From Clostridia bacterium (GTDB lineage Bacteria > Bacillota > Clostridia > Oscillospirales > CAG-272), in assembly GCA_900753295.1 (NCBI GenBank), contig CAADYQ010000126.1, positions 1 through 7,142 of the forward strand: 7,142 nucleotides of DNA. The letters run 5' to 3'. Each line of letters opens with the position of its first letter. The first letter of the stretch is position 1. This document shows, one piece after another, positions 1-6,569 of the stretch. Made by a program: the position numbers and the translations under genes. Below the pieces are notes generated by a model. The model made no database searches. It saw only the letters and a program-made list of their open reading frames with translations, and was not told the origin of the DNA.

Positions 1-640
1 CGCCAAAAGCGTGGCGCTGATAGAAGAACCCATTGCCGCCGCCATCGGCTCCGGTCTGCGCATACACGGTCCGCGCGGCTCCATGATAGTGGATATCGGC
101 GGCGGAACGACAGAGGTAGCCGTGCTGAGTCTCGGCGGCGTGGTGGTATCGCGCTCGCTGCGCACCGCCGGCAACGAGATCGACGATGCGATAGTGCAGT
201 TCATGAAGCGCGAATACCAGGTGCTTATAGGCGACGGCACCGCGGAGGCGCTGAAAAAGAATATCGGATCGGTCTACCCCGGACTTGACCGCGGCGAGAT
301 GGAGATACGCGGGCGCAATCTGCGCACCGGGCTTCCCGCCGTCATGACGCTCACCTCGGCGCACATGCGCGCCGCGATGAAGCCGCAGATAGACCAGATA
401 CTTGACACCGTTTGCTCGGCGCTTGAGGCGACACCGCCCGAGCTGAGCGCCGACATTTACGATTTCGGCATAATGCTGGCAGGCGGCGGCGCACTGCTCG
501 GCGGGCTGGCTCCGCTGCTTTCGGAGCGCACCGGCGTGCGCGTTACCGTGGCAAAAAAACCGCTTGACAGCGTAGCCCTCGGCATCGGCAGGGTCATTGA
601 GACCGGCATGCCGGGCGTTGTGAATTACAGAGCAAGATAA
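1..640 (+). CDS. mreB: Rod shape-determining protein MreB, C-terminal part (5' end outside window)
   Basis: MreB is the bacterial actin homologue that forms membrane-associated filaments and orients the lateral wall-synthesis machinery. The reading frame is open from base 2 and ends in TAA at 638-640, giving about 212 residues. Full MreB is usually about 335-345 residues, so roughly the first 130 are missing. The frame begins in the conserved LIEEP(I/M)AAAIG segment, continues with the second phosphate-binding loop DIGGGTTEVAVLSLGG (base 92 onward), then LKKNIGSVYP, and the adenosine-binding segment GIMLAGGGALLGG. These are hallmark actin-fold ATPase motifs and separate it from DnaK or FtsA. 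The GTG at base 11 lies inside the conserved core and is not a real start. The tail ends in NYRAR, past the last conserved helix, so the C-terminus looks intact. It is the first visible gene of the cluster and lies 47 nt before mreC, the classical mreBCD order. Confidence 0.97.
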   Translation, partial: AKSVALIEEPIAAAIGSGLRIHGPRGSMIVDIGGGTTEVAVLSLGGVVVSRSLRTAGNEIDDAIVQFMKREYQVLIGDGTAEALKKNIGSVYPGLDRGEMEIRGRNLRTGLPAVMTLTSAHMRAAMKPQIDQILDTVCSALEATPPELSADIYDFGIMLAGGGALLGGLAPLLSERTGVRVTVAKKPLDSVALGIGRVIETGMPGVVNYRAR

Positions 641-651
641 CAAGTACTGAT

Positions 652-666
652 AGCCGGTCACCGGCT
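652..666 (+). promoter_or_regulatory. Near-perfect palindrome between mreB and mreC, possible attenuator hairpin
   Basis: AGCCGGT and ACCGGCT flank a single C, giving a 15-bp palindrome. As RNA it could form a 6-bp GC-rich stem with a UCA loop. It lies 12 nt after the mreB stop and is followed by a T-rich stretch that includes TTTT at 673-676. The T-run does not abut the stem and is interrupted by GC bases, so this is at best a weak terminator or attenuator that could lower mreC relative to mreB. A protein-binding operator or a transcript-stabilising stem is equally possible. The mreC ribosome binding site (GGTGAG, 677-682) follows directly. The palindrome is seen in the sequence; its function is inference. 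Confidence 0.3.
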
Positions 667-687
667 GCTTCGTTTTGGTGAGTTGTA

Positions 688-1524
688 ATGAATATTTTCA
701 AAAACAAATTTTTCATAACAGTTCTTGTGGTCGCACTGCTTTTGTCCATAGTCCCGACCGTGCTGACGGCAATGGGACAGGGCTCATATGTGCGCCGCGC
801 GCTCGCCACGGCAGCGCAGCCCTTTAGCTGGCTTTTTACCAAGGCGGGAGAGGGACTTTCCGGCTTTTCGGTCTATTTTACCGAGCTGAATAGCCTGCGC
901 GAGGAAAACGCCGCCCTGCGCGAGCAGCTTGACGACTACCGCGACCGCATATACAACGCAAAAATGCTTGAGGAGGAGAACCGTTGGCTCTCCGATTATC
1001 TCGGGCTTAAAAAGGAACACAGCGATTTTCTGTTTGAGGAAGCCTCGGTGATAGGCAGAGAATCCGGCAATTACAGCACGGTATACACCCTCTCGCGCGG
1101 CACGCTGCACGATATAAAGGTCAACATGCCGGTGATAACCGAGGACGGCGTTGTGGGATATGTCACCGAGGTCGGTCCCACCTGGTGCCGCGCGGTGTCG
1201 ATAATCGAAACGGCGTCCGCCGTGGGCGCATACGTCGAGCGCTCGGGCGAGCTGGGGCTTGTTGAAGGCTCCTTCGAGTTGCGGTTTGACGGCAAATGCA
1301 GGATGGTACGCCTCCCCGCCGACGCCGACGTGCGCGAAGGCGACCGCGTACTGACCTCGGGCCTTGGCAGCATTTACCCGCGCGGTCTGTTTGTGGGCGA
1401 GGTCGAGTCGGTCAGCGCCGACCCGTACAGCCGCACGCTCACCGCGGTGCTGAAGCCGAGGATAGATTATTCTTCGCTTGTAAAAGTGATGATAATAAAA
1501 GACTACACTATTTATTCCGAGTAA
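688..1524 (+). CDS. mreC: Rod shape-determining protein MreC
   Basis: MreC is the bitopic scaffold of the elongasome; it links MreB/MreD to PBP2 and promotes PBP2 activation. The 278-residue length is normal for the family. The architecture is a short basic cytoplasmic N-terminus, one membrane helix (about residues 8-29), and a Glu/Leu-rich coiled coil (about 65-104, with LREENAALREQL). The extracellular beta-domain follows, with GVVGYV at 154-159 and the signature TSGLGSIYPRGLFVG near 223-237. The ATG at 688 is preceded by GGTGAG at 677-682 with suitable spacing and places the membrane helix immediately after the start, which supports this start. The gene lies 47 nt after mreB. Instead of mreD, the next gene is an oxidoreductase starting 17 nt downstream. 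Confidence 0.96.
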   Translation: MNIFKNKFFITVLVVALLLSIVPTVLTAMGQGSYVRRALATAAQPFSWLFTKAGEGLSGFSVYFTELNSLREENAALREQLDDYRDRIYNAKMLEEENRWLSDYLGLKKEHSDFLFEEASVIGRESGNYSTVYTLSRGTLHDIKVNMPVITEDGVVGYVTEVGPTWCRAVSIIETASAVGAYVERSGELGLVEGSFELRFDGKCRMVRLPADADVREGDRVLTSGLGSIYPRGLFVGEVESVSADPYSRTLTAVLKPRIDYSSLVKVMIIKDYTIYSE

Positions 1525-1541
1525 GATAAGGAGAAAAGACC

Positions 1542-2579
1542 ATGATAAGAACAGCCATGATAGGCTTTGGCGGTATCGCACAGGGTCACAAAAATGCACA
1601 TCTGAAATTTGAAGCGGAGGGCAGAGAGCGCCTCGTCGCCGTCTGCGATATCGACCCCGAGCAGGTCAAGCGCCGCGTCAAAATAAACCTTGAGGAGGCA
1701 TCCGAGGTCTCGGGCGGCCACTTCAACGTATACACAGACTATAACGAGATGCTGGAGAAGGAAGAGGTTGACCTTGTGGACATCTGCGTTCCCTCATTCC
1801 TGCACGCAAAGATAGCCACCGAAATGCTTGAGCGCGGCTACAACGTGCTTTCCGAAAAGCCGATGGCGCTCAATTCCGCCGACTGCGAGCGTATGCTCGC
1901 CGCCTACGAAAAGGCAAAGGAGAACGGCAAATACCTTATGATAGGTCAGTGCCTGCACTTTTACCCGCAGTACGAATACCTGCGCGACTGCATTGCGGAC
2001 GGGCGCTTCGGCAAGGTGACGAGCGCCGTGTTCCAGCGTCTTTCCGGCATACCCATGTGGTCATGGCAGAACTGGTACTGGGACTACGAAAAGGCGGGCG
2101 GCGTTATCACCGATATGCAGATACATGACGTCGATATGGCGCGCTGGCTCTTCGGCGAGCCCGCATGGTGCGAATGCCGCGCCTCGAGCAAGTACACAAA
2201 GTTCGACAACTCGCACGTTACGCTGGGCTATGACTTCCCCGTCACCTGCCTTGGCGACTGGACGCTGCGCGGCGTAAAATTCAGTATGTCCTTCCGCGTC
2301 GGCTTTGAGGGCGCGAGCGTGATCTACGAGGGCGGCAAGCTGATGGTCTACCCCGCCGACGGCTCCGAGGCATACGAGCCTGACTACCAGCACCCCAACA
2401 CCGGTATCGCCGGAGAGATAGACTACCTCCTCACGCTTATCGGCAACGGCGGCAAGAACATAAAGAACACACCCGTGAGTGCATACAATACGATAAGACT
2501 TACCGAGGCTCTGCGCGCGAGCGCCGAGGCTGGCGGCGAGCGTATGTACCCCACCTTTGTTGACGAGGACCGCGACTGA
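1542..2579 (+). CDS. Gfo/Idh/MocA-family NAD(P)-dependent oxidoreductase
   Basis: Predicted cytoplasmic dehydrogenase of 345 residues, typical for this family, which oxidises or reduces sugars, inositols and related polyols with NAD(P). The N-terminal Rossmann fold has the nucleotide-binding loop GFGGIA at residues 8-13 and an acidic end of the second strand (VCDID, 34-38). The family motif SEKPMALN (104-111) supplies the catalytic lysine K106. The second domain carries the (G)GVITDMQIHDVDMARW segment (187-202), in which D191 and H195 match the usual active-site Asp/His pair. The ATG at 1542 has an excellent AAGGAGA site at 1528-1534. The substrate cannot be read from sequence. The gene sits between mreC and mreD, only 17 nt after mreC, so it is presumably co-transcribed. 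Its codon choice is more C-ended than mreC (tyrosine is TAC in 17 of 19 cases, against 8 of 14 in mreC). This hints at higher expression or a separate origin. A link to cell-wall sugar metabolism is possible but unproven. Confidence 0.93.
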   Translation: MIRTAMIGFGGIAQGHKNAHLKFEAEGRERLVAVCDIDPEQVKRRVKINLEEASEVSGGHFNVYTDYNEMLEKEEVDLVDICVPSFLHAKIATEMLERGYNVLSEKPMALNSADCERMLAAYEKAKENGKYLMIGQCLHFYPQYEYLRDCIADGRFGKVTSAVFQRLSGIPMWSWQNWYWDYEKAGGVITDMQIHDVDMARWLFGEPAWCECRASSKYTKFDNSHVTLGYDFPVTCLGDWTLRGVKFSMSFRVGFEGASVIYEGGKLMVYPADGSEAYEPDYQHPNTGIAGEIDYLLTLIGNGGKNIKNTPVSAYNTIRLTEALRASAEAGGERMYPTFVDEDRD

Positions 2580-2602
2580 AACGCGGATAAATTAAAAAAA
2601 TT

Positions 2603-2663
2603 GAGGAACGGCAAGCGAGCTGCGGTAACACCGGCGCCCGCTTGCCTCCTCCGAAAGGAAGAG
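2603..2663 (+). promoter_or_regulatory. Structured leader upstream of mreD with alternative hairpins over the RBS
   Basis: The gap between the oxidoreductase stop and mreD is 88 nt, the longest in the window, and contains two overlapping inverted repeats. Structure A pairs GAGGA (2603-2607) plus GGCAAGCG (2610-2617) with CGCTTGCC (2639-2646) plus TCCTC (2647-2651). That is 13 base pairs with a 2-nt bulge, and the loop has a small inner CGGT/ACCG stem. Structure B pairs bases 2646-2652 with 2657-2663 around a GAAA tetraloop, with one mismatch, and would bury the mreD Shine-Dalgarno (AGGA, 2656-2659). Both need bases 2646-2651, so they exclude each other: A would expose the ribosome site and B would hide it. 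The pairings are read directly from sequence. A role as a translational switch is inference, and no known riboswitch family was recognised. There is no T-run downstream, so it is not a plus-strand terminator. Confidence 0.4.
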
Positions 2664-2667
2664 TGCC

Positions 2668-3225
2668 GTGGAATTCAACGAAAAACCGCATGCGAATATC
2701 CCCGCGTCGCGCACGGCGCTCAAAATGGCGTTTTTCGCCTTTCTGATATTTCTCTGCGCGGTGCTCCAGACCTCATTTTTTTCAAGGGTGAGGCTTTTCG
2801 GGGCAACGCCGGATATCACGCTTGCGCTCGTTATGGGTCTTGCAGTGTTTGACGGCGAGCGCACCGGCGCCGCGCTCGGTATATGGGCGGGCGTGGCGGC
2901 TGACGCTCTCGGCGGAGCTGCGCTGCTGTTTTCCCCTCTTTTCTATATGCTCGCCGGCTACCTTGCCGGCATTGCGGTGCGCACCCTGCTTGGCAAGAAC
3001 TTTCCCTCGTGGGTAGTGCTATGCTTTGCGGGCTATGTCTGCCGCGCGATGATATCGCTGATACTTACGGCGATATCGGCAGACTCGGCGTCACTCAGCT
3101 TTTCGCTGGCGCTGCGCCGGGTTATACTGCCCGAATTTGCAAGCTCCTTCCCGCTTGCTATGCTGTTTTACTTCTTTGCGCGGCTCGTATGCCGCCCCTT
3201 CCACAAATCAATGGAAATGACATGA
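2668..3225 (+). CDS. mreD: Rod shape-determining protein MreD
   Basis: MreD is the polytopic membrane subunit of the elongasome that partners MreC. The protein has 185 residues, slightly longer than the usual 160-175 because of an N-terminal polar extension of about 18 residues. Several membrane helices are visible (approximately 19-37, 50-62, 66-82, 90-107, 115-136 and 159-176). Family features include LQTSFFSRVRLFGATPDITL (33-52), the G..AG...D..G segment (71-83), FSPLFYMLAGYLAG (88-101), and a late proline followed by the last helix. The start is GTG at 2668, supported by AAAGGAAGAG at 2654-2663. The next in-frame ATG (2725) has no ribosome site and would clip the first helix. MreD normally follows mreC directly; here the oxidoreductase gene and a structured 88-nt gap intervene. 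The CPBP protease gene starts 18 nt after its stop. Confidence 0.93.
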   Translation: MEFNEKPHANIPASRTALKMAFFAFLIFLCAVLQTSFFSRVRLFGATPDITLALVMGLAVFDGERTGAALGIWAGVAADALGGAALLFSPLFYMLAGYLAGIAVRTLLGKNFPSWVVLCFAGYVCRAMISLILTAISADSASLSFSLALRRVILPEFASSFPLAMLFYFFARLVCRPFHKSMEMT

Positions 3226-3243
3226 CATGAAAGGAATACCGCT

Positions 3244-4332
3244 ATGAACGATCAAAGCACCGAAAAAGAAACACGCCGTGACGACGGACTTGGCAGTGCG
3301 CGCCGCGCATTCACCGTGCTCGGACTCGCCTATTTCACCATGGTGGTGGTCGAATATCTTTTCTCCTACGGACTCACCTTCATAGGACGCCGGTATTTTC
3401 CCGACTTTGCCGCGACCGAGCTGTTTTACTGGCTCTCCACAAGCAGCGTGATATATGTGTTCGCAATGCCCGCCGCATGGCTCATAATGCGCGCGCTGCC
3501 GCGCCGCCCCATACTGCCTGCCGCGGAGAACGGCACTCCCCTCCGTCCCGCACACCTTGGCGGCTTTGACTTTTTTATCGCCATGCTTATGGCGCTCGGC
3601 ATCATGCAGGTCGGAAACGCCGTGGGAAATGTGATAAACGCAATACTCGCACTCTCCACCGGCAGCTCCTCGATCTCCGGCTTGAACACGATAATTACAA
3701 TGAACCCCATCGCGACCTTCGCGGTAGTGGTCGTGATAGGACCGATAGCAGAGGAGCTAATCTTCCGCAAGGTGATCATCGACCGTATGTCCGCCTACGG
3801 CGCGTCGGTAGCCGCGCTTATGTCGGCAATGGTGTTCGGACTTGTCCACGGCAATATACAGCAGTATTTTTACGCCTTTGCGGTCGGACTTTTCTTCGCC
3901 TTCATCTACCTGCGCACCGGCAACATCCGCATGACGATACTCATGCATATGTGCGTGAACTTTTTCGGTGGCTTTGTGCCGTCGATGCTCCTTCGCATCA
4001 TTGACACAGACGAGCTGACAAACACTCTCAAAAGGCTTGCCAATGCCACCGCCGACTCCGCCGAAGCCTTAAAGGAATATATATCGCTTCTGACCTCGAT
4101 ATATCCCGCTCTCATGATGATCTACACATGGTCGCTCATCATGTTCGGGCTTGGCATCGTGGGCGTGTATTTTCTGATAGCCGAGCGCAAAAAGCTCACA
4201 CTTGCCCCCTGCCGCCCCGCCGAGACGGCGATCCCGCGCGAAAAACGCGGCGAGGTGATATTCCTCAACGTAGGAATGCTTTTGTTCATCGCTGTAATGG
4301 CAGCAGTGCTTGCGCTGAGTCTGTTCCTGTAA
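3244..4332 (+). CDS. CPBP-family intramembrane metalloprotease (CAAX protease/Abi-like)
   Basis: Polytopic membrane protein of 362 residues with the complete CPBP (CAAX proteases and bacteriocin-processing enzymes) motif set. Motif 1 is EELIFR (E170, E171, R175), motif 2 is FGLVH (F198, H202), and motif 3 is HMCVN (H235, N239). The Glu and His residues are those expected to bind metal and activate water in the Rce1-like fold. A polar N-terminus (about 1-22) precedes helices near 23-48, 60-83, 108-137 and 155-168; the catalytic core follows, and more helices lie near 285-312 and 338-362. The ATG at 3244 has AAAGGAA at 3230-3236. Family members process prenylated proteins in eukaryotes and act in bacteriocin maturation, immunity or regulated membrane proteolysis in bacteria; the substrate here is unknown. 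The position between mreD and the PBP2 gene suggests co-expression with the elongasome and makes an envelope substrate plausible, but this is inference. Confidence 0.93.
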   Translation: MNDQSTEKETRRDDGLGSARRAFTVLGLAYFTMVVVEYLFSYGLTFIGRRYFPDFAATELFYWLSTSSVIYVFAMPAAWLIMRALPRRPILPAAENGTPLRPAHLGGFDFFIAMLMALGIMQVGNAVGNVINAILALSTGSSSISGLNTIITMNPIATFAVVVVIGPIAEELIFRKVIIDRMSAYGASVAALMSAMVFGLVHGNIQQYFYAFAVGLFFAFIYLRTGNIRMTILMHMCVNFFGGFVPSMLLRIIDTDELTNTLKRLANATADSAEALKEYISLLTSIYPALMMIYTWSLIMFGLGIVGVYFLIAERKKLTLAPCRPAETAIPREKRGEVIFLNVGMLLFIAVMAAVLALSLFL

Positions 4333-4345
4333 GCCGGCGGACAGC

Positions 4346-4379
4346 GAGATACCGCTAAAAAAACGAAAGGAGATACCGC
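4346..4379 (+). repeat. 10-bp direct repeat around the PBP2 ribosome binding site
   Basis: GAGATACCGC occurs at 4346-4355 and again at 4370-4379, where its first bases overlap the strong AAAGGAGAT ribosome site (4366-4374) just before the ATG at 4381. The copies are 24 bp apart and separated by an A-rich stretch (CTAAAAAAACGAAA). The same ten bases also occur inside the kinase gene at 6759-6768, where they encode protein, so chance is a fair explanation. A short tandem duplication of the leader or an accessory regulatory site is possible. No hairpin typical of a terminator is present in this 48-nt gap. Confidence 0.35.
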
Positions 4380-4380
4380 A

Positions 4381-6552
4381 ATGTCGGATAAACGTGAGCG
4401 TGAGCGTTCACATGAGCGCGATGAAGACAAACAGGGTACGCGGCGGCAGTTCTGCAACCGCTACACCGTGATCGCCGCCGTATTTGTTCTGGTATGTGCG
4501 GTATACATTTTCTCCATTGCGCGCATTCAGCTCGGCTACACGCCGGGCGAATCGAACGATTCGTCAAAAACCAAAAACACCGAGCCGATATCCGCCGTGC
4601 GCGGCGAGATCTACGACCGCAACGGCAAGCCGCTCGTTACAAACAAATACAGCTATTCCCTGCTTCTCAACTGGGGCACGATGCCCGAGACCTACACCGC
4701 CGGCAACCGCACGATAATCGGCGTCATGCAGGCGATAGAGGAAACGGGAAGCACCGAATGCCTTGCCGAGGACAGTTGGGTCTTCAAGGGTTCCTACCCC
4801 AACATCGTTTACGATGAGGAAAAGCTCGCCGACGAAACGCTTCGCGCGCGCCTTGCACGCGTAAAGAAGTCGCTTGAGCTTGACACCGACGCCGGCGCCG
4901 CCGAGCTTATTGCAAAGCTCGCGCGGAAGTGCCGCATTCTTGACTCCAAGGGACGCGTCAACACCTACGATGACGGCAGACCCATGTATACCTACGAGGA
5001 GATAACCACGGTACTGCGCGTGCGGTACGAGATGGAGATCATACGCTTTGCAAAGGCGGAGCCGCTCGTTATAGCCACCGGCATAAGCGATGCGCTGATA
5101 AACTATGTCGCCGAGCATGAGCTTGCGGGCGCGTACATCCGCACCGACACCGAGCGCGTTTACCATTACCCCGGCATCGCCTCGCACATCCTCGGAAGAG
5201 TGGGGCGCATCCCCGCCGCAGAGGCGGAGAAATACGCCGAGGCGGGCTATGCCGCTGACGCGCGCGTAGGCGTTTCCGGCGTCGAACGCGCATTTGAGGA
5301 ATATCTGCGCGGCATCGACGGCGAGCGCGTTATCGTTACCGATGAGGACGGCAGCATAGTTGAGACTTACGTCTCAAAGGAGCCGCAGGCGGGGAACGAC
5401 GTGTGGCTGACGATAGATATCGAGCTTCAGTCTGCGACAGAGCAGGCGCTTGCCGACAACATTGCGTATATTCTCGAAGCCGAAGCCAACAGCACCGACC
5501 CCGTTGTAAAAAGCGCCATAGCGAACGGTCTGCTTGCCCGCGCCGGAGCGATGACGGCGGTCGATCCCAAGACCGGCGAGGTGCTGGCGCTCGCATCGAA
5601 CCCGACCTACGACCTTTCCACCTTCAACAGCGACTATGCGGAGCTTGCCCAGGACCCGCGCGCACCGCTTGTGAACCGCGCGCTTGCCGGAGCGTATCCC
5701 CCCGGCTCGACCTTCAAGGTCGGCATCGCCGTTGCGGCGCTCTCGGAGCGCATAATAACTCCCACCGACACGGTGAAATGCACCGGCACCTACACCTATT
5801 ACGATGACTATCAGCCGAAATGCTGGAACATCTGGGGTCACGGCGACCTTGACGTGGTACACGCGGTTGGGACCTCCTGCAACTGCTTTTTCTTTGAGAT
5901 GGGCAGACTTCTTACCATTGATAATATAAACAAATACGGTGCGCTGTACGGTTTTGGAAAGCCTACGGGCATTGAGCTTACCGATGTTGAGAACACCGGC
6001 GTGCTTGCCGGTCCGGACTATGCGCGCGATCACGGTCTTGACTGGACCGCCGGACGCGTTATAGCCACCGCCATCGGTCAGGGCTACAACACCTTCAATC
6101 CCCTTCAGCTCTCCTGCTATATGTCGATGATCGTCAACCGCGGCACGCGCTACTCGGCGCATCTGCTCGGCTCGGTGCGTGAATTCCACACCGGAAATAT
6201 TATTTTTGAGCGCACGCCCGAGGTCGCCGCCAGCTTTTCGATGAACAGCACGACATACTCCGCCGTTATGGACGGCATGGGGCTCGTTGTGAGCAGTCCC
6301 ACATCCATGACCTCGCGCTTTCTTGCCGACTATCCGGTAAAGGTGGGCGCCAAGACCGGTACGGCTCAGGTCGGAGACGGCTCTGCCGACAACTGCGTTT
6401 TTGCCGCATTTGCACCGTTTGATGACCCCGAGATCGTATTTTCCTGCGTTATCGAGCACGGCGTGAACGGTTATTATGCCGCGATGGGCGCGCGTGCGGT
6501 CTTTAACAGCTATTTCGGATTTTCCGACGCACCGGATACTCCCGCGTCATAA
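4381..6552 (+). CDS. mrdA: Penicillin-binding protein 2, class B elongation transpeptidase
   Basis: D,D-transpeptidase that cross-links peptidoglycan during lateral wall growth; it normally works with the glycosyltransferase RodA and is activated by MreC. The protein has 723 residues. It starts with a highly charged cytoplasmic tail (1-27, rich in Arg, Lys, Glu and Asp) and a single membrane anchor (about 28-47). The pedestal/dimerisation domain follows, with the class B signature RGEIYDRNG at 74-82 and VGVSGVERAFEEYLRG near 296-311. The C-terminal transpeptidase domain has all three active-site motifs: STFK (S443 nucleophile, K446), SCN (499-501) and KTG (658-660). All catalytic residues are present, so the enzyme should be active and beta-lactam-binding. 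AAAGGAGAT at 4366-4374 supports the ATG at 4381. The symbol mrdA is chosen over spoVD or pbpB because of the mreBCD context and the absence of visible PASTA domains. The partner rodA is not in the window. Confidence 0.93.
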   Translation: MSDKRERERSHERDEDKQGTRRQFCNRYTVIAAVFVLVCAVYIFSIARIQLGYTPGESNDSSKTKNTEPISAVRGEIYDRNGKPLVTNKYSYSLLLNWGTMPETYTAGNRTIIGVMQAIEETGSTECLAEDSWVFKGSYPNIVYDEEKLADETLRARLARVKKSLELDTDAGAAELIAKLARKCRILDSKGRVNTYDDGRPMYTYEEITTVLRVRYEMEIIRFAKAEPLVIATGISDALINYVAEHELAGAYIRTDTERVYHYPGIASHILGRVGRIPAAEAEKYAEAGYAADARVGVSGVERAFEEYLRGIDGERVIVTDEDGSIVETYVSKEPQAGNDVWLTIDIELQSATEQALADNIAYILEAEANSTDPVVKSAIANGLLARAGAMTAVDPKTGEVLALASNPTYDLSTFNSDYAELAQDPRAPLVNRALAGAYPPGSTFKVGIAVAALSERIITPTDTVKCTGTYTYYDDYQPKCWNIWGHGDLDVVHAVGTSCNCFFFEMGRLLTIDNINKYGALYGFGKPTGIELTDVENTGVLAGPDYARDHGLDWTAGRVIATAIGQGYNTFNPLQLSCYMSMIVNRGTRYSAHLLGSVREFHTGNIIFERTPEVAASFSMNSTTYSAVMDGMGLVVSSPTSMTSRFLADYPVKVGAKTGTAQVGDGSADNCVFAAFAPFDDPEIVFSCVIEHGVNGYYAAMGARAVFNSYFGFSDAPDTPAS

Positions 6553-6569
6553 AGCAAGGACAAAACACA

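Noticed and set aside
784..1599. Minus-strand open frame (271 codons) opposite mreC
   Set aside because: Same shadow effect: it spans mreC and the start of the oxidoreductase gene, has no family motifs and no plausible ribosome site.
2589..2651. Minus-strand intrinsic terminator (hairpin followed, on the minus strand, by a run of seven T)
   Set aside because: The geometry fits a terminator for leftward transcription, but no leftward gene exists in the window for it to serve. It could only matter against antisense transcription, for which there is no evidence.
2601..2852. Plus-strand frame starting at TTG across the mreD leader
   Set aside because: It has no ribosome site, overlaps the true mreD start in another frame and gives a composition unlike a real protein.
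5374..6459. Long minus-strand open frame (361 codons) opposite the PBP2 gene
   Set aside because: It lies wholly inside a confidently assigned coding gene, its translation resembles no recognised family, and GC-rich codon structure commonly leaves the complementary frame open.
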